The notes under the pieces: generated by a model
Told to the model about the DNA's origin: nothing
Seen by the model: only the letters and a program-made list of their open reading frames with translations
Database searches by the model: none
Shown here: positions 22,258 to 32,453 of the stretch, one piece after another
How the letters are laid out: each line of letters starts with the position of its first letter
Position numbering within the stretch: position 1 is the stretch's first letter
Position numbers and translations under genes: made by a program
Assembly (NCBI GenBank): GCA_023052935.1
Contig: CM041292.1
Location: 103,049,906 to 103,113,905, forward strand
Length of the DNA: 64,000 bases
Source: Piezodorus guildinii
Taxonomy: Eukaryota > Arthropoda > Insecta > Hemiptera > Pentatomidae
Direction: 5' to 3'

Positions 22258-22716
22258 GTTGTTTTTTTTATATATATGTTTATATCAAGTAAATATTTTA
22301 GAAATATAATAAAAATATCGTGATTCTCAAGTACTCAGTGGCAGCACTCTAATAATTATTCTAAATAGATGGTCTCGCGGACCTCATCTTTGATAACTTC
22401 TCGGAGGATTATCAGGAATCGAAGAGGAAGCAAGGGTTGAAACTAATGGGTTAGAGTGGAAATGAAGTTTTTCATGGCAAGGATGAAAGCTAGTTTGGTC
22501 CAAATCAGCAACATACGGAACATTGATGTCATGATCGATGAGTTTATTCGTGACAAAATAAGGAGCATTAAGGATTTTACGGAACATTGTAAGGTTCGAT
22601 GGCTTATCAGATCCCTAAAGCTCAGCGACGTATGTCTAGAGTGGCCTTATGATAGCCATGTAAATGAGGCTTTTCTATTTAAGTGGAAGATTAGGGTGTT
22701 TGCCTACAAAAAGTTT
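22258..22716 (-). pseudogene. Jockey-like LINE 3' end, copy interrupted downstream by family A
   Basis: The minus strand reads FRKILNAPYFVTNKLIDHDI, then NVPYVADLDQTSFHPCHEKL, NPLVSTLASSSIPDNPPR and the end of ORF2. The 3' side is at low coordinates, next to a short T run at 22261 that stands for poly(A). The 5' truncation is around 22702, where similarity to other copies stops. The next element, a family A LINE, was inserted just beyond at 22731. Confidence 0.85.
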
Positions 22717-22730
22717 TCATGTACCCTAAT

Positions 22731-24029
22731 AATAATAATAATAGGCTTAGCGAACCCGAAGGTTCGATGCCGATACCACCAAATTCCGCCTACACAGACT
22801 CGTCCAATGTTCACCATTCAAGCCCAAGCCCCCGAGATCAGCCTTAATGTAATCCTCTCATCTACGCTTCGGCTTACCTTTCGGACGCCTACCAGTCGGA
22901 TCAGCAAATACCAACTTTCTCGGAATCCGTTCGTCATCGAGCTCAACAACTTTACTCGCCCATTTGAGTCTCCGCGATGCAATCAGCTCAATTATATTCA
23001 CAGGATACAAGTTCCGCAATTCCGCGTTGTGCAACCTTCTAAACTTCCCAGTGGCCTCATCTCTTTCGGATCAAATATTTTACGCAATACCTTATTTTCG
23101 AAAACCTTAAGCCGTTGTTCATCCTTCAAAGTAAGCGGCCATGTTTCACATCCGTAAAGAGCCGTTGGAAGAATAATAGTTTTATAAATTCTAAACTTTA
23201 AGATTTTAGATAGAAGTCGCGAACTAAGTAACTTAGCAACTGAATAATAACACGCATTTCCCACCTTTAACTGGGACTTTATTTCTTCCTGGATTTCATT
23301 TTTTCCAGTTATAATTGAACCTAAATACTTGAATTTCTCTACGTGTTCAAAAGTATGTCCTGATACATCAATATCACCAAGATCGACACCGTTTCTGCTA
23401 CTGATCATATATTTCGTCTTTTCGGTATTTAATTCGAGTCCTATTTCTTTACCGGTTTTTATTAACACACTCGTATGAAGGTGTATGGTTTCCGTGTCTT
23501 CACCTAGCAGTACCAGATCATCGGCATACCCCAAAACCGGAATCTTGTCACCCATATTTAAGCCTTTCTCGGTACACATCACCTTTTCAATGACATATTC
23601 TAGAGCTATATTAAATAACACAGGTGAAAGGGAGTCACTCTGTTTCAAACCCGATCGCACCTCAAAACTCTCGGAGTAATTATGACCGATTCTAACTTTA
23701 TGTAATGTTTCCGACAAATACATCTCTACTAGGTTTACTAACTTTCTAGGTATTCCCTGTTCAATCATGATGTTATATAGCTTCTGACGGTCTATTGAAT
23801 CATAAGCCTTTTTTAAATCGATATAAAGTTGATGGACTACACCGTTGTATTCCAACTTTTTCTCTAATATTTGACGTAAGGAAAATATTTGGTCAATAGT
23901 CGAGCGATTCCGCCTAAAACCACATTGGTAATCTCCGATAATTTCCTCAGCGTATTGGGTGATTCACTAGTTAGAATTGACGAGAATATTTTATAGCATA
24001 CTGGAAGAAGAGAGATCCCACGATAGTTG
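22731..24029 (-). pseudogene. LINE reverse transcriptase, family A, with 14-bp TSD
   Basis: The best preserved family A copy. On the minus strand: NYRGISLLPVCYKIFSSIL, a frame break, GDYQCGFRRNRSTIDQIFSL, LYIDLKKAYDSIDRQKLYNI (first catalytic Asp), RSGLKQSDSLSPVLFNIALE, VLGYADDLVLLGEDTET (second active-site box), KYLGSIITG, ILPTALYGCETW and FENKVLRKIF. A frame break near 23.05 kb separates the C-terminal GRRPK / RRW tail. There is no endonuclease, because the copy is 5'-truncated. TCATGTACCCTAAT at 22717-22730 and 24030-24043 is a perfect TSD. The 3' end is a (TTA)n tail at 22731-22744. Confidence 0.92.
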
Positions 24030-24043
24030 TCATGTACCCTAAT

Positions 24044-25126
24044 GTATTTTTTTTAAAATTTATTTGTTGAAATTTACAACTGTATGTTCAGATATCAAGT
24101 AAATATGCTACAATCATAAAGCACATGAAAAAAAAAAACAAAAAAAAAAAAAACATTAAGAGAAACTGCCCATTGGCAGCACTCTAGTAGTCAATCTACA
24201 CAAGAAGGTCTCGAGGCCATCTTCTTTTCAGACGCCTCGGTGGATTGTCAGGAATTAAAGTGGAAGCATGGATTGAAACTAGTGGATTAGAGTGGGAGTG
24301 GAGTTTTTCATGGAAGGAGTGATACCTGGTACAGGCCAAATCAGCAACATATGGAACATTAAGGTCTTTGTGGATGATTTTATTGGTGACAAAGTAAGTG
24401 GAGCCCTAAAGATCAACTTCGTAAATACAGATAGGTCTTATAATAGTCATGTAGATGAGTTTTTTGTCGTAAAGTGAAAGGTTAGAGCGTCTGTCAAGTA
24501 AATGTTTAAGTTACCGAAATCGGCGAGCAGTTTCTTGTCTTTTCAGTCTTGTATACGGATTCCATGTAAGACGTTTGTCAAGCAGGAGGCCTAAATAACG
24601 GATCTGTTCAACCGGGACAAGCAAGTTATCATTAAAGGACACTATAGGGCAGGATGTCATTGGTTTACGACGAAGGGTAAAGGTAATCTTGTGGGATTTA
24701 TTGGAGTTGATTTTAATTCTCCAATTCTGACACCATACCTCAAGGTCTCTGATGTGGGATTGGAGGGTTTGAGAGGCAATACTAGGATTGTTATTAACTG
24801 ATAGCACGCAAGTGTCATCGGCATAGGTAGAAAGGAATGTGTTAGGATGGGTTGGGATATCAGCTGTATAGACTGTGTAAAGAATGGGTCCTAGGATACT
24901 GCCATGGGGAACTCCAGCAGACTGAGTAATAGTGGATGAATAGGAACTATTGTGGTTGATTTTAAAGGTTCTATCAGAGAAGTAGGACTGGAGGATAAGG
25001 AAATATGTTCGGGGGAGGAATATACAGAGTTAGTACAGCAGTCCCGGGTGCCAGACTCGGTCAAAGGCCTGTTCCACGTCGAGAAAGGCTCCCGTGCAGT
25101 ACAATCCGCGCTCCAATGCAGTGTTC
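24044..25126 (-). pseudogene. Jockey-like LINE, RT to 3' end
   Basis: On the minus strand: GVPHGSILGPILYTVYTADI, STYADDTCVLSVNNNPS (active site), NWRIKINSNKSHKITFTLRR, VEQIRYLGLLLDKRLTWNPY and, after a frame break near 24.51 kb, the usual C-terminus down to a T run at 24046-24053 that marks the poly(A) tail. GVPHGS differs from the usual PQG by one residue. The copy is 5'-truncated within the palm region. Its 3' end lies 1 bp from the TSD of the neighbouring family A insertion. Confidence 0.9.
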
Positions 25127-25306
25127 TAAATATAAAATATATTTAGAGTTACACCGTATTACGAAAACAGAACCAGTCTTCAGGACTTTATTTTACTTAT
25201 CGAATTAATCATTGAATTACTAATATTTAAAACTGATACAAGCAGATATTAACTCAAATAATGATATTAAATATTTTTCATTATCTTATGCGAAGTTACA
25301 AAAGTT
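25127..25306. other. Short AT-rich spacer
   Basis: Nothing recognised. Confidence 0.4.
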
Positions 25307-25568
25307 TGTTTATTTATTTAACGTCACTTTATGATACTGTGGCTAATCGGACGATGTCACAGTGGGGTTCCTAAATTTTGCTAATCGAGGTTCAATTTAG
25401 ATAGGGATGTTTAACGAGTATCTGACATCGCACAAGCTCGGGACGACCTTTTTATGTGTAACTAAGGATTTTTTACTCCTTTAAAATCCTAGGACCATCT
25501 GCGGGTTTGAACCCGTGACCTTTGGCATAGAAGGCTGTTATGCTAGCCACCCCGCTGTAGGTGATCCT
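25307..25568 (-). mobile_element. tRNA-headed SINE, family Y, copy 2
   Basis: Plus-strand blocks AACGTCACTTTATGATACTG, CTAATCGGACGATG, GCGGGTTTGAACCCGTGACC and GTTATGCTAGCCACCCCGCT match the copy at 19.8-20.0 kb. A gap of about 20 bp near 25452 shortens the body. The B box is intact. No clear TSD. Confidence 0.88.
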
Positions 25569-26074
25569 AAAGGTCCATTCACTTGTTCTTAAACATTATT
25601 ATTTTAAAAATTTTAGACCATGCACCTGTCAGTGAGGATAATCAATGGCATCACTCATAATTTTGAAGTAATTTAGTATATTTATGTAATTTAGAATAAT
25701 TACCGAAAGAACAATAGTGGCCTTTCTGGTTGAAACGTACGCAAGGGTTGAGGTAGCTGAAAACGGCGGTTTTTAAGTTGAGTTGTTTATTTGTAATTAT
25801 TATAATTAAAGTAAACTACATGAGACAGGGTACTACATTTTAATAAACATGAGCTTTATAAGATACATTAATAAGCAGTCTCTTGAAAAAGGAAAATAAA
25901 ATATGGGAACTTATATTTTATACATTTTACACAATTTTCCTAAAATATTCTTTTTATTGCCTGATATTTTGTCACTGATAATGCAGATTATTCGTCGTAA
26001 ATCACTAATAATAATTTCAATTAACTTTACGACATTCGAATTTCTTCTTTCATACTAATTATTTTATATGTTAG
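25569..26074. other. Intron-like AT-rich stretch before the candidate exon
   Basis: No coding motif. The right edge carries a splice acceptor configuration: a T/C-rich run TTTCTTCTTTCA, TACTAAT as branch point, and TTAG at 26071-26074. Confidence 0.45.
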
Positions 26075-26319
26075 TTTATTTGTGGACGAGGCTGATTATG
26101 CCTCAATTCCTTGAAGAGCAAGTGGAGGAGAAGATAGAAGAAAATATATTACCGGTAACAGTGAACGTGACTAACGACCCGGTAAAGCAGTACCACATGG
26201 CGAGGGCTAAAGTTCTCCAGCGTTCGGACCTACCCTGGATCAGGGGCCAGGACAACATACCCCACCTCAACATACCGCTCTTCGACACCCTGAGGGAGAA
26301 CTGCAAGACCGTCTCTTGA
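26075..26319 (+). CDS. Candidate 3'-terminal exon of a host gene (unidentified)
   Basis: The most convincing host coding sequence in the window. The frame reads LWTRLIMPQFLEEQVEEKIE, VTVNVTNDPVKQYHMARAKV, LQRSDLPWIRGQDNIPHLNI and PLFDTLRENCKTV then TGA at 26317-26319. Third codon positions are rich in G/C (for example CTC CAG, GAC CTA CCC, ATC AGG GGC CAG), unlike the AT-rich flanks and the transposon remains. A TACTAAT branch point, a pyrimidine tract and an AG acceptor precede it in the correct phase. I do not recognise the protein. The start of the fragment (LWTRLIMP) may be the end of a membrane helix followed by a cytoplasmic acidic tail, but that is inference. Upstream exons must lie left of the window or beyond the transposons; I found none. 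Confidence 0.65.
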
Positions 26320-26365
26320 AGAGATTTTTTCTTGATAGGATGTCATTCTATAACAAAAACTAATG

Positions 26366-26371
26366 AATAAA
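26366..26371 (+). promoter_or_regulatory. Poly(A) signal of the candidate gene
   Basis: A canonical AATAAA 47 bases after the stop codon of the candidate terminal exon, followed within 35 bases by a T-rich run. Position and order fit a gene 3' end. Confidence 0.55.
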
Positions 26372-26392
26372 TCAAAAGTTCGTGCTATACAG

Positions 26393-26412
26393 TTTTTTTT
26401 TTTTTTTTTTAA
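26393..26412. repeat. Poly(T) tract
   Basis: About 20 T in a row. It could be the downstream element of the poly(A) site or the tail of an unrecognised insertion on the minus strand. Confidence 0.7.
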
Positions 26413-26674
26413 TATATTTAAACATAAAAATACCTCCTCATAAATAAATAGGGAAAAATATAATTAAAAATAAAATAACTTTTTTTTAGATTGAGATTTT
26501 TATTTTTCAATATTTTACAAACGGCCACATGCCACAAACTTTATACATGTTGTGGTAATTGCACCGATTACATGTTACTTTTACGGATATGTACAGTAGG
26601 GGTTAGTGGTAATTGTAGCCTATGTTACATTTAGAACAGTAGGAAAAACTAAAAACAAAATAATTAAATTTTTC

Positions 26675-27012
26675 GGTTCTATTTTAATTAAAGTGATCCA
26701 TTTTCATTCAACATTTTTTATTTCTTTTTTCCTTCATCCTAGGTTTCGACCTTTTGCCATTTTCAAGGGATCTATGAACATCATTTATATTAAAATTAAA
26801 AGATAAACAACATTAGTTTTTTCATTCTTATAAGCATTTTACATATTTCCTTCATATTGCACTAACAAATATTAAATATTGTTTTAATATTAAGTTAAAG
26901 TGTTGTTAAATGTGAAGGGATACATTGCTTTAATCCACTAGGTGATAACAACCATGTCAGGGCTGGTCAGTCTGTAATAGTGAAAATGGATCACTTTAAT
27001 TAAAAAAGAACC
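26675..27012. mobile_element. MITE-like element with 32-bp inverted ends
   Basis: The left arm 26675-26706 starts GGTTCTATTTTAATTAAAGT and ends CCATTTTCA. The right arm 26981-27012 is its reverse complement with one mismatch in 32. The unit is 338 bp without coding capacity. No clear TSD and no similarity to the element at 10.0-10.4 kb. It lies about 300 bp downstream of the candidate gene's poly(A) signal. Confidence 0.75.
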
Positions 27013-27396
27013 TAACAATACATTTATCCATTTAAACAAGTTTCAATTGTATAAAAATTAATAAAATAATTAAAGTTAAAAAAAAAACAAAAAACAATTA
27101 AAATAAAAACAAAATATATAGTAAAAAACAAAACTAAGTGGTTAACGAAAAAATACAAAATGACAATATTTTGGTTATATGCTAATATATCAAACTAATA
27201 ATATTTCTTTTTTTTCATTTCATAATTACTGCAGTAGTATGTCTTTTGTACGTTTATGTATTTGACGCTTTAGTCTGTTCTTGTCGTATACAGAGTAAGA
27301 GAAAAAAAAAATTGTAGCAGCGAGTACGGATAGTTTTTAATCGACGGCAGTTGTTAATCTGATAACATGGTTGTGAATCGCGTATAACGAGAATAA
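27013..27396. other. Gap, nothing recognised
   Basis: AT-rich with several A runs. Bases 27320-27390 are less AT-rich but unassigned. Confidence 0.4.
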
Positions 27397-27857
27397 TCTA
27401 TACTAATATTATAAAGCTGAAGAGTTTGTTTGTTTGTTTGTTTGAACGCGCTAATCTCAGAAATTACTAGTTCTAATTGAAAAATTCTTTTTGTGTTGGA
27501 TAGTCCATTTATCGAGGAAGGTTATAGGCTATATAACATCACGCTGCGACCAATAGGACCGAAGAATCAATCGAAAATCTGGGACAAAAACGGGGAAATT
27601 TGGGAGAAAAAAAATCTCGCTTCCAAATGATTTACATTTTATTTTTAAATAATTCAATTTCCCGTTAATTTATATTTTTCCATTTAAACACGTAGGAATA
27701 GATTTACGTCGAGATCGGGCTGCGGAGAAAATCAGTATGTTCTTCTGCCACAAGAAAATAAAACTAAAAATGTCATTTCCGCGGAATACTTTAAAATATA
27801 TTCTTTTAAAAACTTCTTAATAGCAATCTTAATAACAGAAATTGATGTAGACGAAGT

Positions 27858-28435
27858 CGCTTTAGAATATATCAAAGAAAAAGTGACATGTACTAAGAAG
27901 GTTTAAATTTGGGTGATGAAATTCCGGTTCTGGGATACGCCGATGATTTGGTACTGCTAAAGGAAGACACGGAAACTAAAAAACTAAATACAATCCATTA
28001 ATAAAAACCGGTAAAGAAATAGGACTCGAAATAAATACCGAAAAGACAAAATATATGGTTTGTAGCAGAGACGGTGGCGATCATAGTGATATTGATATAT
28101 CAGGGTATAATTTGGAACACGTAGAGAAATTTAAGTATTTAGGTTCAATGATAAAGAAAAAAAAAATCCAGGAGGAAATAAAGTCCTGGTTAAATGCGGG
28201 AAATGCGTGTTATAATTCAGTTACGAAATTACTTAGCTTCTGTCTAAAAACTTAACGGTTAGAATTTATAAAACTGTTATTCTTCCGACGGTGAAACGTG
28301 GCCGCTTACTTTGAAGGACGGACAACGGCTAAAGGTTTCAGAAAATAAGGTACTAAAATATTTGGTCCGAAGAGAGATGAGGCTACTGGGGAGTATAGAA
28401 GGTTACACAATGCGGAAATATTTATATCAATCTAT
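27858..28435 (+). pseudogene. LINE reverse transcriptase, family A, decayed
   Basis: Reads ALEYIKEKVTCTKK, then PVLGYADDLVLLKEDTET with the YADD active site, a damaged stretch, YMVCSRDGGDHSDI, EHVEKFKYLGSM and, after further deletions, FGPKRDE-like remains. Many small deletions and stops separate the blocks. It is older or less constrained than the copy at 22.7-24.0 kb. It lies within the Helitron boundaries. Confidence 0.85.
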
Positions 28436-28857
28436 ATTATTATTTATATTGTTAAGTCATGTTTTATTTCAAGAGTCATTTTCAACTTTAATCGTTATTA
28501 CCTAGAAGCATATATATTTATAAATTTAAAAAATTACTACTTCTTTTGATTTATTCGAGTATAATAATCAGAACTATTATTTTATGCATATTTAGGACTT
28601 TTATTAGCTGTATGTCTATATTTATAAAAGAAAGTACCACTCAATTTTCTGGTATCTAAAAAATTACTATGGTTGTGAGGCTAAAATTTTTCCTGGAGGT
28701 TCTCTTACCGCCTATATGTGCAATAAGGCAGGATTTGAAAATCTTCGCCCAAAAAGTGGTTGAACAACCTAAACGTAAAATTGTCTTAATCTGATATGTA
28801 TCAGCAAAGGTACAAAGATTTTATAACAAATATATTTAAGCATATTACTGTTGTTAT

Positions 28858-29062
28858 CTGTTCGTTTAACGTCACTTTTATACTACTATGGTTAATCGTA
28901 TGATGACTAATTTTTTCCTCTCCAAGTTTAGTTAGGGTAGAGATCTTTAACGAGTTCATGGAATCGCAAAGGCTTGGGACCACCATTTTACGCCCCCTTC
29001 GAAGGAGGGCATAACTAAGGTTGTTTTTTACTCTCATTAAAAAATCTTAAGGGCACCTGGCT
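28858..29062 (-). mobile_element. tRNA-headed SINE, family Y, copy 3 (truncated)
   Basis: Plus-strand blocks GTTTAACGTCACTTTTATAC, CTTTAACGAGTTCATGG, CTTGGGACCACCATTTTACG and CATTAAAAAATCTTAAG match family Y. The tRNA-like head is missing, so the copy is 5'-truncated. It is nested in the Helitron. Confidence 0.8.
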
Positions 29063-29396
29063 GGTCAATACATACAGGTGCCCGACCCTTTTAAGCATAT
29101 TGCGTTTCATATCTGTTTCGAGTGTAGGTTCCTATGAAAATATATTCAATTGTTATTTATTTTTTAAAAAAATGGTTTGTGACGATTATTTTTACATATT
29201 AAGTGATTATGGGTATAACCACTTCTATTGGTTTGCTATTGTAAATTTGACAGGAAGAAGTCAAGATCGGGCTTTAAATGATAACAAAGAGTAGCTAATA
29301 GTTGATATTATATTTATTATAGCCAATCTCACCATAAAAGCACATAAATAAATACGAAATGCAATATTCGCGAGCAAAGCTGCGTGACACAGCTAG

Positions 29397-29772
29397 CTAT
29401 TTAATATTCGCATACATATGTTCTGCACCACCTCCATTTTCCGATAGTTGGAACATGTGTAATTCCAGACTGGGACCGCGTTGGTCAGTATGGGATAATG
29501 ACAGTTTTGTAGAGAATTAGTTTGTTTTTTGGTGACAGTTTTGAGTACCTATAGAAGTATGGAGTACATAACAAATAGTTGCAATAGAGAACTATCATTT
29601 CTTCCTCTCGTTCTCAGTGAAATCTTAAAGCTTTTTTTAAGCTTTAAACGAAAGGATCGTCTGGACAGTAATATCTAAGTAACTTCTTTTTAAAACCTTT
29701 TTATATTTCATTTGTTTTTTCTAATAACAGGTTCTGAACAAGGTGGTCTGTTTTTACTTACTTCACTAACCT
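29397..29772. other. Gap, possibly a weak jockey-like remnant
   Basis: Bases 29455-29540 resemble the jockey variant 2 region around a TYGIELW-like box, but are too degraded to call. Nothing else is recognised. Confidence 0.25.
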
Positions 29773-30150
29773 ATATATGAACTATATAGTAAGGAAAATT
29801 ATTGCAATCGTGAACATTTTCGAATTCGAGTTTTCATCGGAAACACACGTTTTAAGATCCCCTCAGTCCAAATGGCGTAGTCCCCCAAATTGGTGAGTGT
29901 GTGGTAGGTCTAGCGCGAAAACTAAAAGTCGTATGAAACTGTAATTTCATATTTAAGGCAACGATATGCCCGGGATGTTCTCGGAACTTTTTCATCGAAA
30001 TAAGCCTACCAGAAGCGCCACTTTATACCAATTAATTCTTTAATAGTTTCAAGTATTTTTATCTCTAACTGTATTTGAAAATTCTTTCATTGATTCTGAA
30101 AATGGAGGTAAGTGAATGTCGTGTGTTGCCCGCACCAGATTTTTATGTTT
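29773..30150 (-). repeat. Repeat X, copy 4 (internally deleted)
   Basis: Starts with CCTATATATGAACTATATAG and the ATTGCAATCGTGAACATTTT block, and ends with GGAGGTAAGTGAATGTCGTG and CGCACCAGAT, so both ends are present. About 450 bp of the middle are missing, leaving a short form of about 375 bp. Confidence 0.75.
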
Positions 30151-30514
30151 ACTTAATGATAAACCAGAATAAAATGAAATAATAGCTCGCTTGTTTTTTC
30201 TGACAACGATACACTAAAACTCACCAAGTTAATAAATGGTATTTCGTGAGCACTGGTCTAGTTCATAAAGCAATACACAAGAAGCAGGAAACATACACAA
30301 ACAGCTAAAAATGTCTAATTTTTAATTTAATGAAAATGAATCTTACATTTTGAAATATATGAATTCGTTTTAGTTTGTTCTGTTAAGTTGAAAAGATTCG
30401 TCGTCACAAAGCAACAAATATTTTTGAAAAAATCTTGTTTATACAAGAATTTAATTCACTGAAAATGTTACATATGGGTCAATCCAATTGAAATCGTCCA
30501 ATTTTGTACTTCTT

Positions 30515-30612
30515 ACGATTTTCTCAAAAACGGCTCTAACGATTTTGATGACGCTCCCTATAACAGTATAAAATTTATGGGGTTTAATATCATATAGGTT
30601 CCTTCAGAGAGT
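30515..30612 (-). repeat. Repeat X fragment (copy 5)
   Basis: Middle part of the repeat only: GATTTTCTCAAAAACGGCTC, AACGATTTTGATGACGCTCC and TTAATATCATATAGGTT. Confidence 0.65.
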
Positions 30613-30899
30613 CGCTTTCTTCCATTAATTACAAATTCAGAAAATTTCATTCAGTACTAAAATACATTATTAGTATACCGTTCATCATCAATTAGTACAA
30701 CGATTTCGTCTATTTGTGTGTATATTACAGCGAATATTGTCAGCAATAAGCAAGGGCCGCTTACGAATGAATCGACAATGCATAATAGTAGAAGAGAGAT
30801 GTGGATATTGAAAATAAATTTTAAAATATAAAGATAAATAAAGAGTATCGTATAATAAAATAAAGAGTATACTATAAAAATAAATAAAGAGTATCTGCT

Positions 30900-31113
30900 A
30901 CTTTAATGAAATAAATTGAATTGAGAAAATGAAAGGTTGGCGGTTTTTGTTTTTATCGGCGCACATCGTCTACAGCGCTCCATTCTTCTTTCTGTCATAG
31001 ATCCCATCCTCAAACACTTAAAGTGAATTCATTATATGTTATTAAATAACCTAAATATTCAATAAAATAATTTATATGGCAAAACAACGTTTGCCAGGTG
31101 AGCTAGTGTAGCG
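30900..31113 (-). repeat. Dispersed repeat T, copy 1
   Basis: On the minus strand it reads CTAGCTCACCTGGCAAACGT then TGTTTTGCCATATAA, and further in CGCCGATAAAAACAAAAACC and CATTTTCTCAATTC. The same order occurs at 62095-62310 on the plus strand. I recall the CTAGCTGACCCGGCAAACGT-type end from many arthropod genomes, but cannot confirm that here. Confidence 0.65.
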
Positions 31114-32042
31114 ATATAATACTAATATTTTGTTTTATGAAGAATATTGTCTGTTACCAAAATAAGCATGTTTAACCAAATAAGTTGATTTTCGTTCTAT
31201 TAATAAAAAATAAATTCCTTATATTCGGACGATCAAGAACCACAACCAGAAATCAATTCAACAAATAAGTGACATAAGGATTGGAAGATATTTTAGTCTA
31301 ATAGGAAAAATCGTTTGGACAAGAGAGAGTAGACCATTTAAGAAACTATGAGAAAAACTATGACTAGATCTAATTGGTTTATACAAGCACATATTGAGGC
31401 CATGAGAAAGTTCTGCTGATATATAGTCTGGTGATTAAGGGCATGCGGTCTCCGAGTAGAGTATAAATATCATTAATTCATTTGTTTAATATAGCCTTTA
31501 GGTGTCAGATGCTCCTGTGTCTAGCTCATTTAACAATTCTCGAATAAGTGATATCGGGCTCCAGTGAAGCGTTTTATTTTTTAAATATAGGTCAATATTT
31601 AGTTTTCAACATTGGCAGCTCCATTAACAGTTTCAAACAAGTTTGAAAAAAAAAAACAAAAAAAAAAAAAAAAGAACGAACGAACTGTCTATTTTAAGTG
31701 GAACGCTGGAAATTCCTTTCATTGTGTCTAGTTCGAAACCATTTTCCTATTTTACCTTTCGGGTCGTTTATAGTTATAAAACTGTATCATACACTGTTGG
31801 CTTTGTAAGATAATCAATGTCATAAATACAAAAAGGTGTTCGTTTACCAACACCGTATACAAATATAAAAAATATATATTTTAATCCCAAAATATTTTGT
31901 GAGAAATAGATAAGTTAGTTAAACGCAATGTTAAACAAAGTGCACAAAATGTTAAATCAATTTAATGCCTAATATATTAAATAAATTAAATACAAAAAAG
32001 GATTGTTTTTATTATTGGGGTCCCAGGAAGAAATCAGTCCAA
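31114..32042. other. AT-rich gap, nothing recognised
   Basis: Only a poly(A)-rich run near 31649-31674 stands out. Confidence 0.4.
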
Positions 32043-32144
32043 GTGGCGTCTCGTAAAAAGAAACAATTAGTTTTAACTATTTATTTATTAGGCGGACAAT
32101 AAATAGTGAAAAATGTTTAATTGTTTCTTTTTAGTGACCGCCAC
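32043..32144. mobile_element. 102-bp palindromic mini-element
   Basis: Ends GTGGCG...TAAAAAGAAACAATTA at 32043-32069 and the reverse complement at 32118-32144, with a four-base mismatch block. The inner parts (AACTATTTATT / AATAAATAGTG) also pair, so nearly the whole unit can fold. It looks like a very short MITE or a foldback. Confidence 0.6.
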
Positions 32145-32156
32145 CCGGGCTGATTT

Positions 32157-32443
32157 TTTTTTTTTTTTTTTATATATTTATTTATTGGAATTTACAACAA
32201 TAACAAGTAATACAACAAGTAAATTTGAATGAAACATAAAAAAAGGCATGAAACACATGTAGAGAAGCTTCCCAATGGAAGAACTCTAAAAATATTCTAA
32301 ACTAGAAGATCCCGGGGCCATCTCCTTTTCAGACGCCTCGGAGGATTGTCAGGAATTGAAGAGGAAGAAAGGATTGAAACGAAAGGATTAGGGTGGGAAT
32401 GGAGTTTGTCATGGAAGGATTGATACCTCGTGCGGGCCAAATA
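32157..32443 (-). mobile_element. Jockey-like LINE 3' end, 287 bp, with 10-bp TSD
   Basis: Starts with a long T run at 32157 (poly(A) tail on the minus strand), then ATTTACAAC and the C-terminal stretch corresponding to SIPDNPPRRLK. GGGCTGATTT at 32147-32156 and 32444-32453 is the TSD. The strong 5' truncation is typical of target-primed insertion. Confidence 0.88.
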
Positions 32444-32453
32444 GGGCTGATTT

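Larger units (their letters stand above)
27397..29396 (+). mobile_element. Helitron-type element with nested insertions
   Basis: The left end TCTATACTAATATTATAAAG followed by GAGTTTGTTTGTTTG and GAACGCGCTAATCTCAG is the 5' terminus of a widespread arthropod Helitron family as I remember it. The right end GCTGCGTGACACAGCTAG has a short hairpin (GCTG...CAGC) just before CTAG, as Helitron 3' ends do. The 5' side is AA|TC as expected, but the base after CTAG is C rather than T. Inside lie a family A LINE fragment and a SINE Y copy. No Rep/helicase reading frame remains, so the core would be non-autonomous or decayed. Confidence 0.7.

Noticed and set aside
22456..23157. A 233-codon plus-strand frame
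   Set aside because: It runs across the boundary of two minus-strand LINE fragments and their TSD, and reads antisense through both, so it is a composite shadow.
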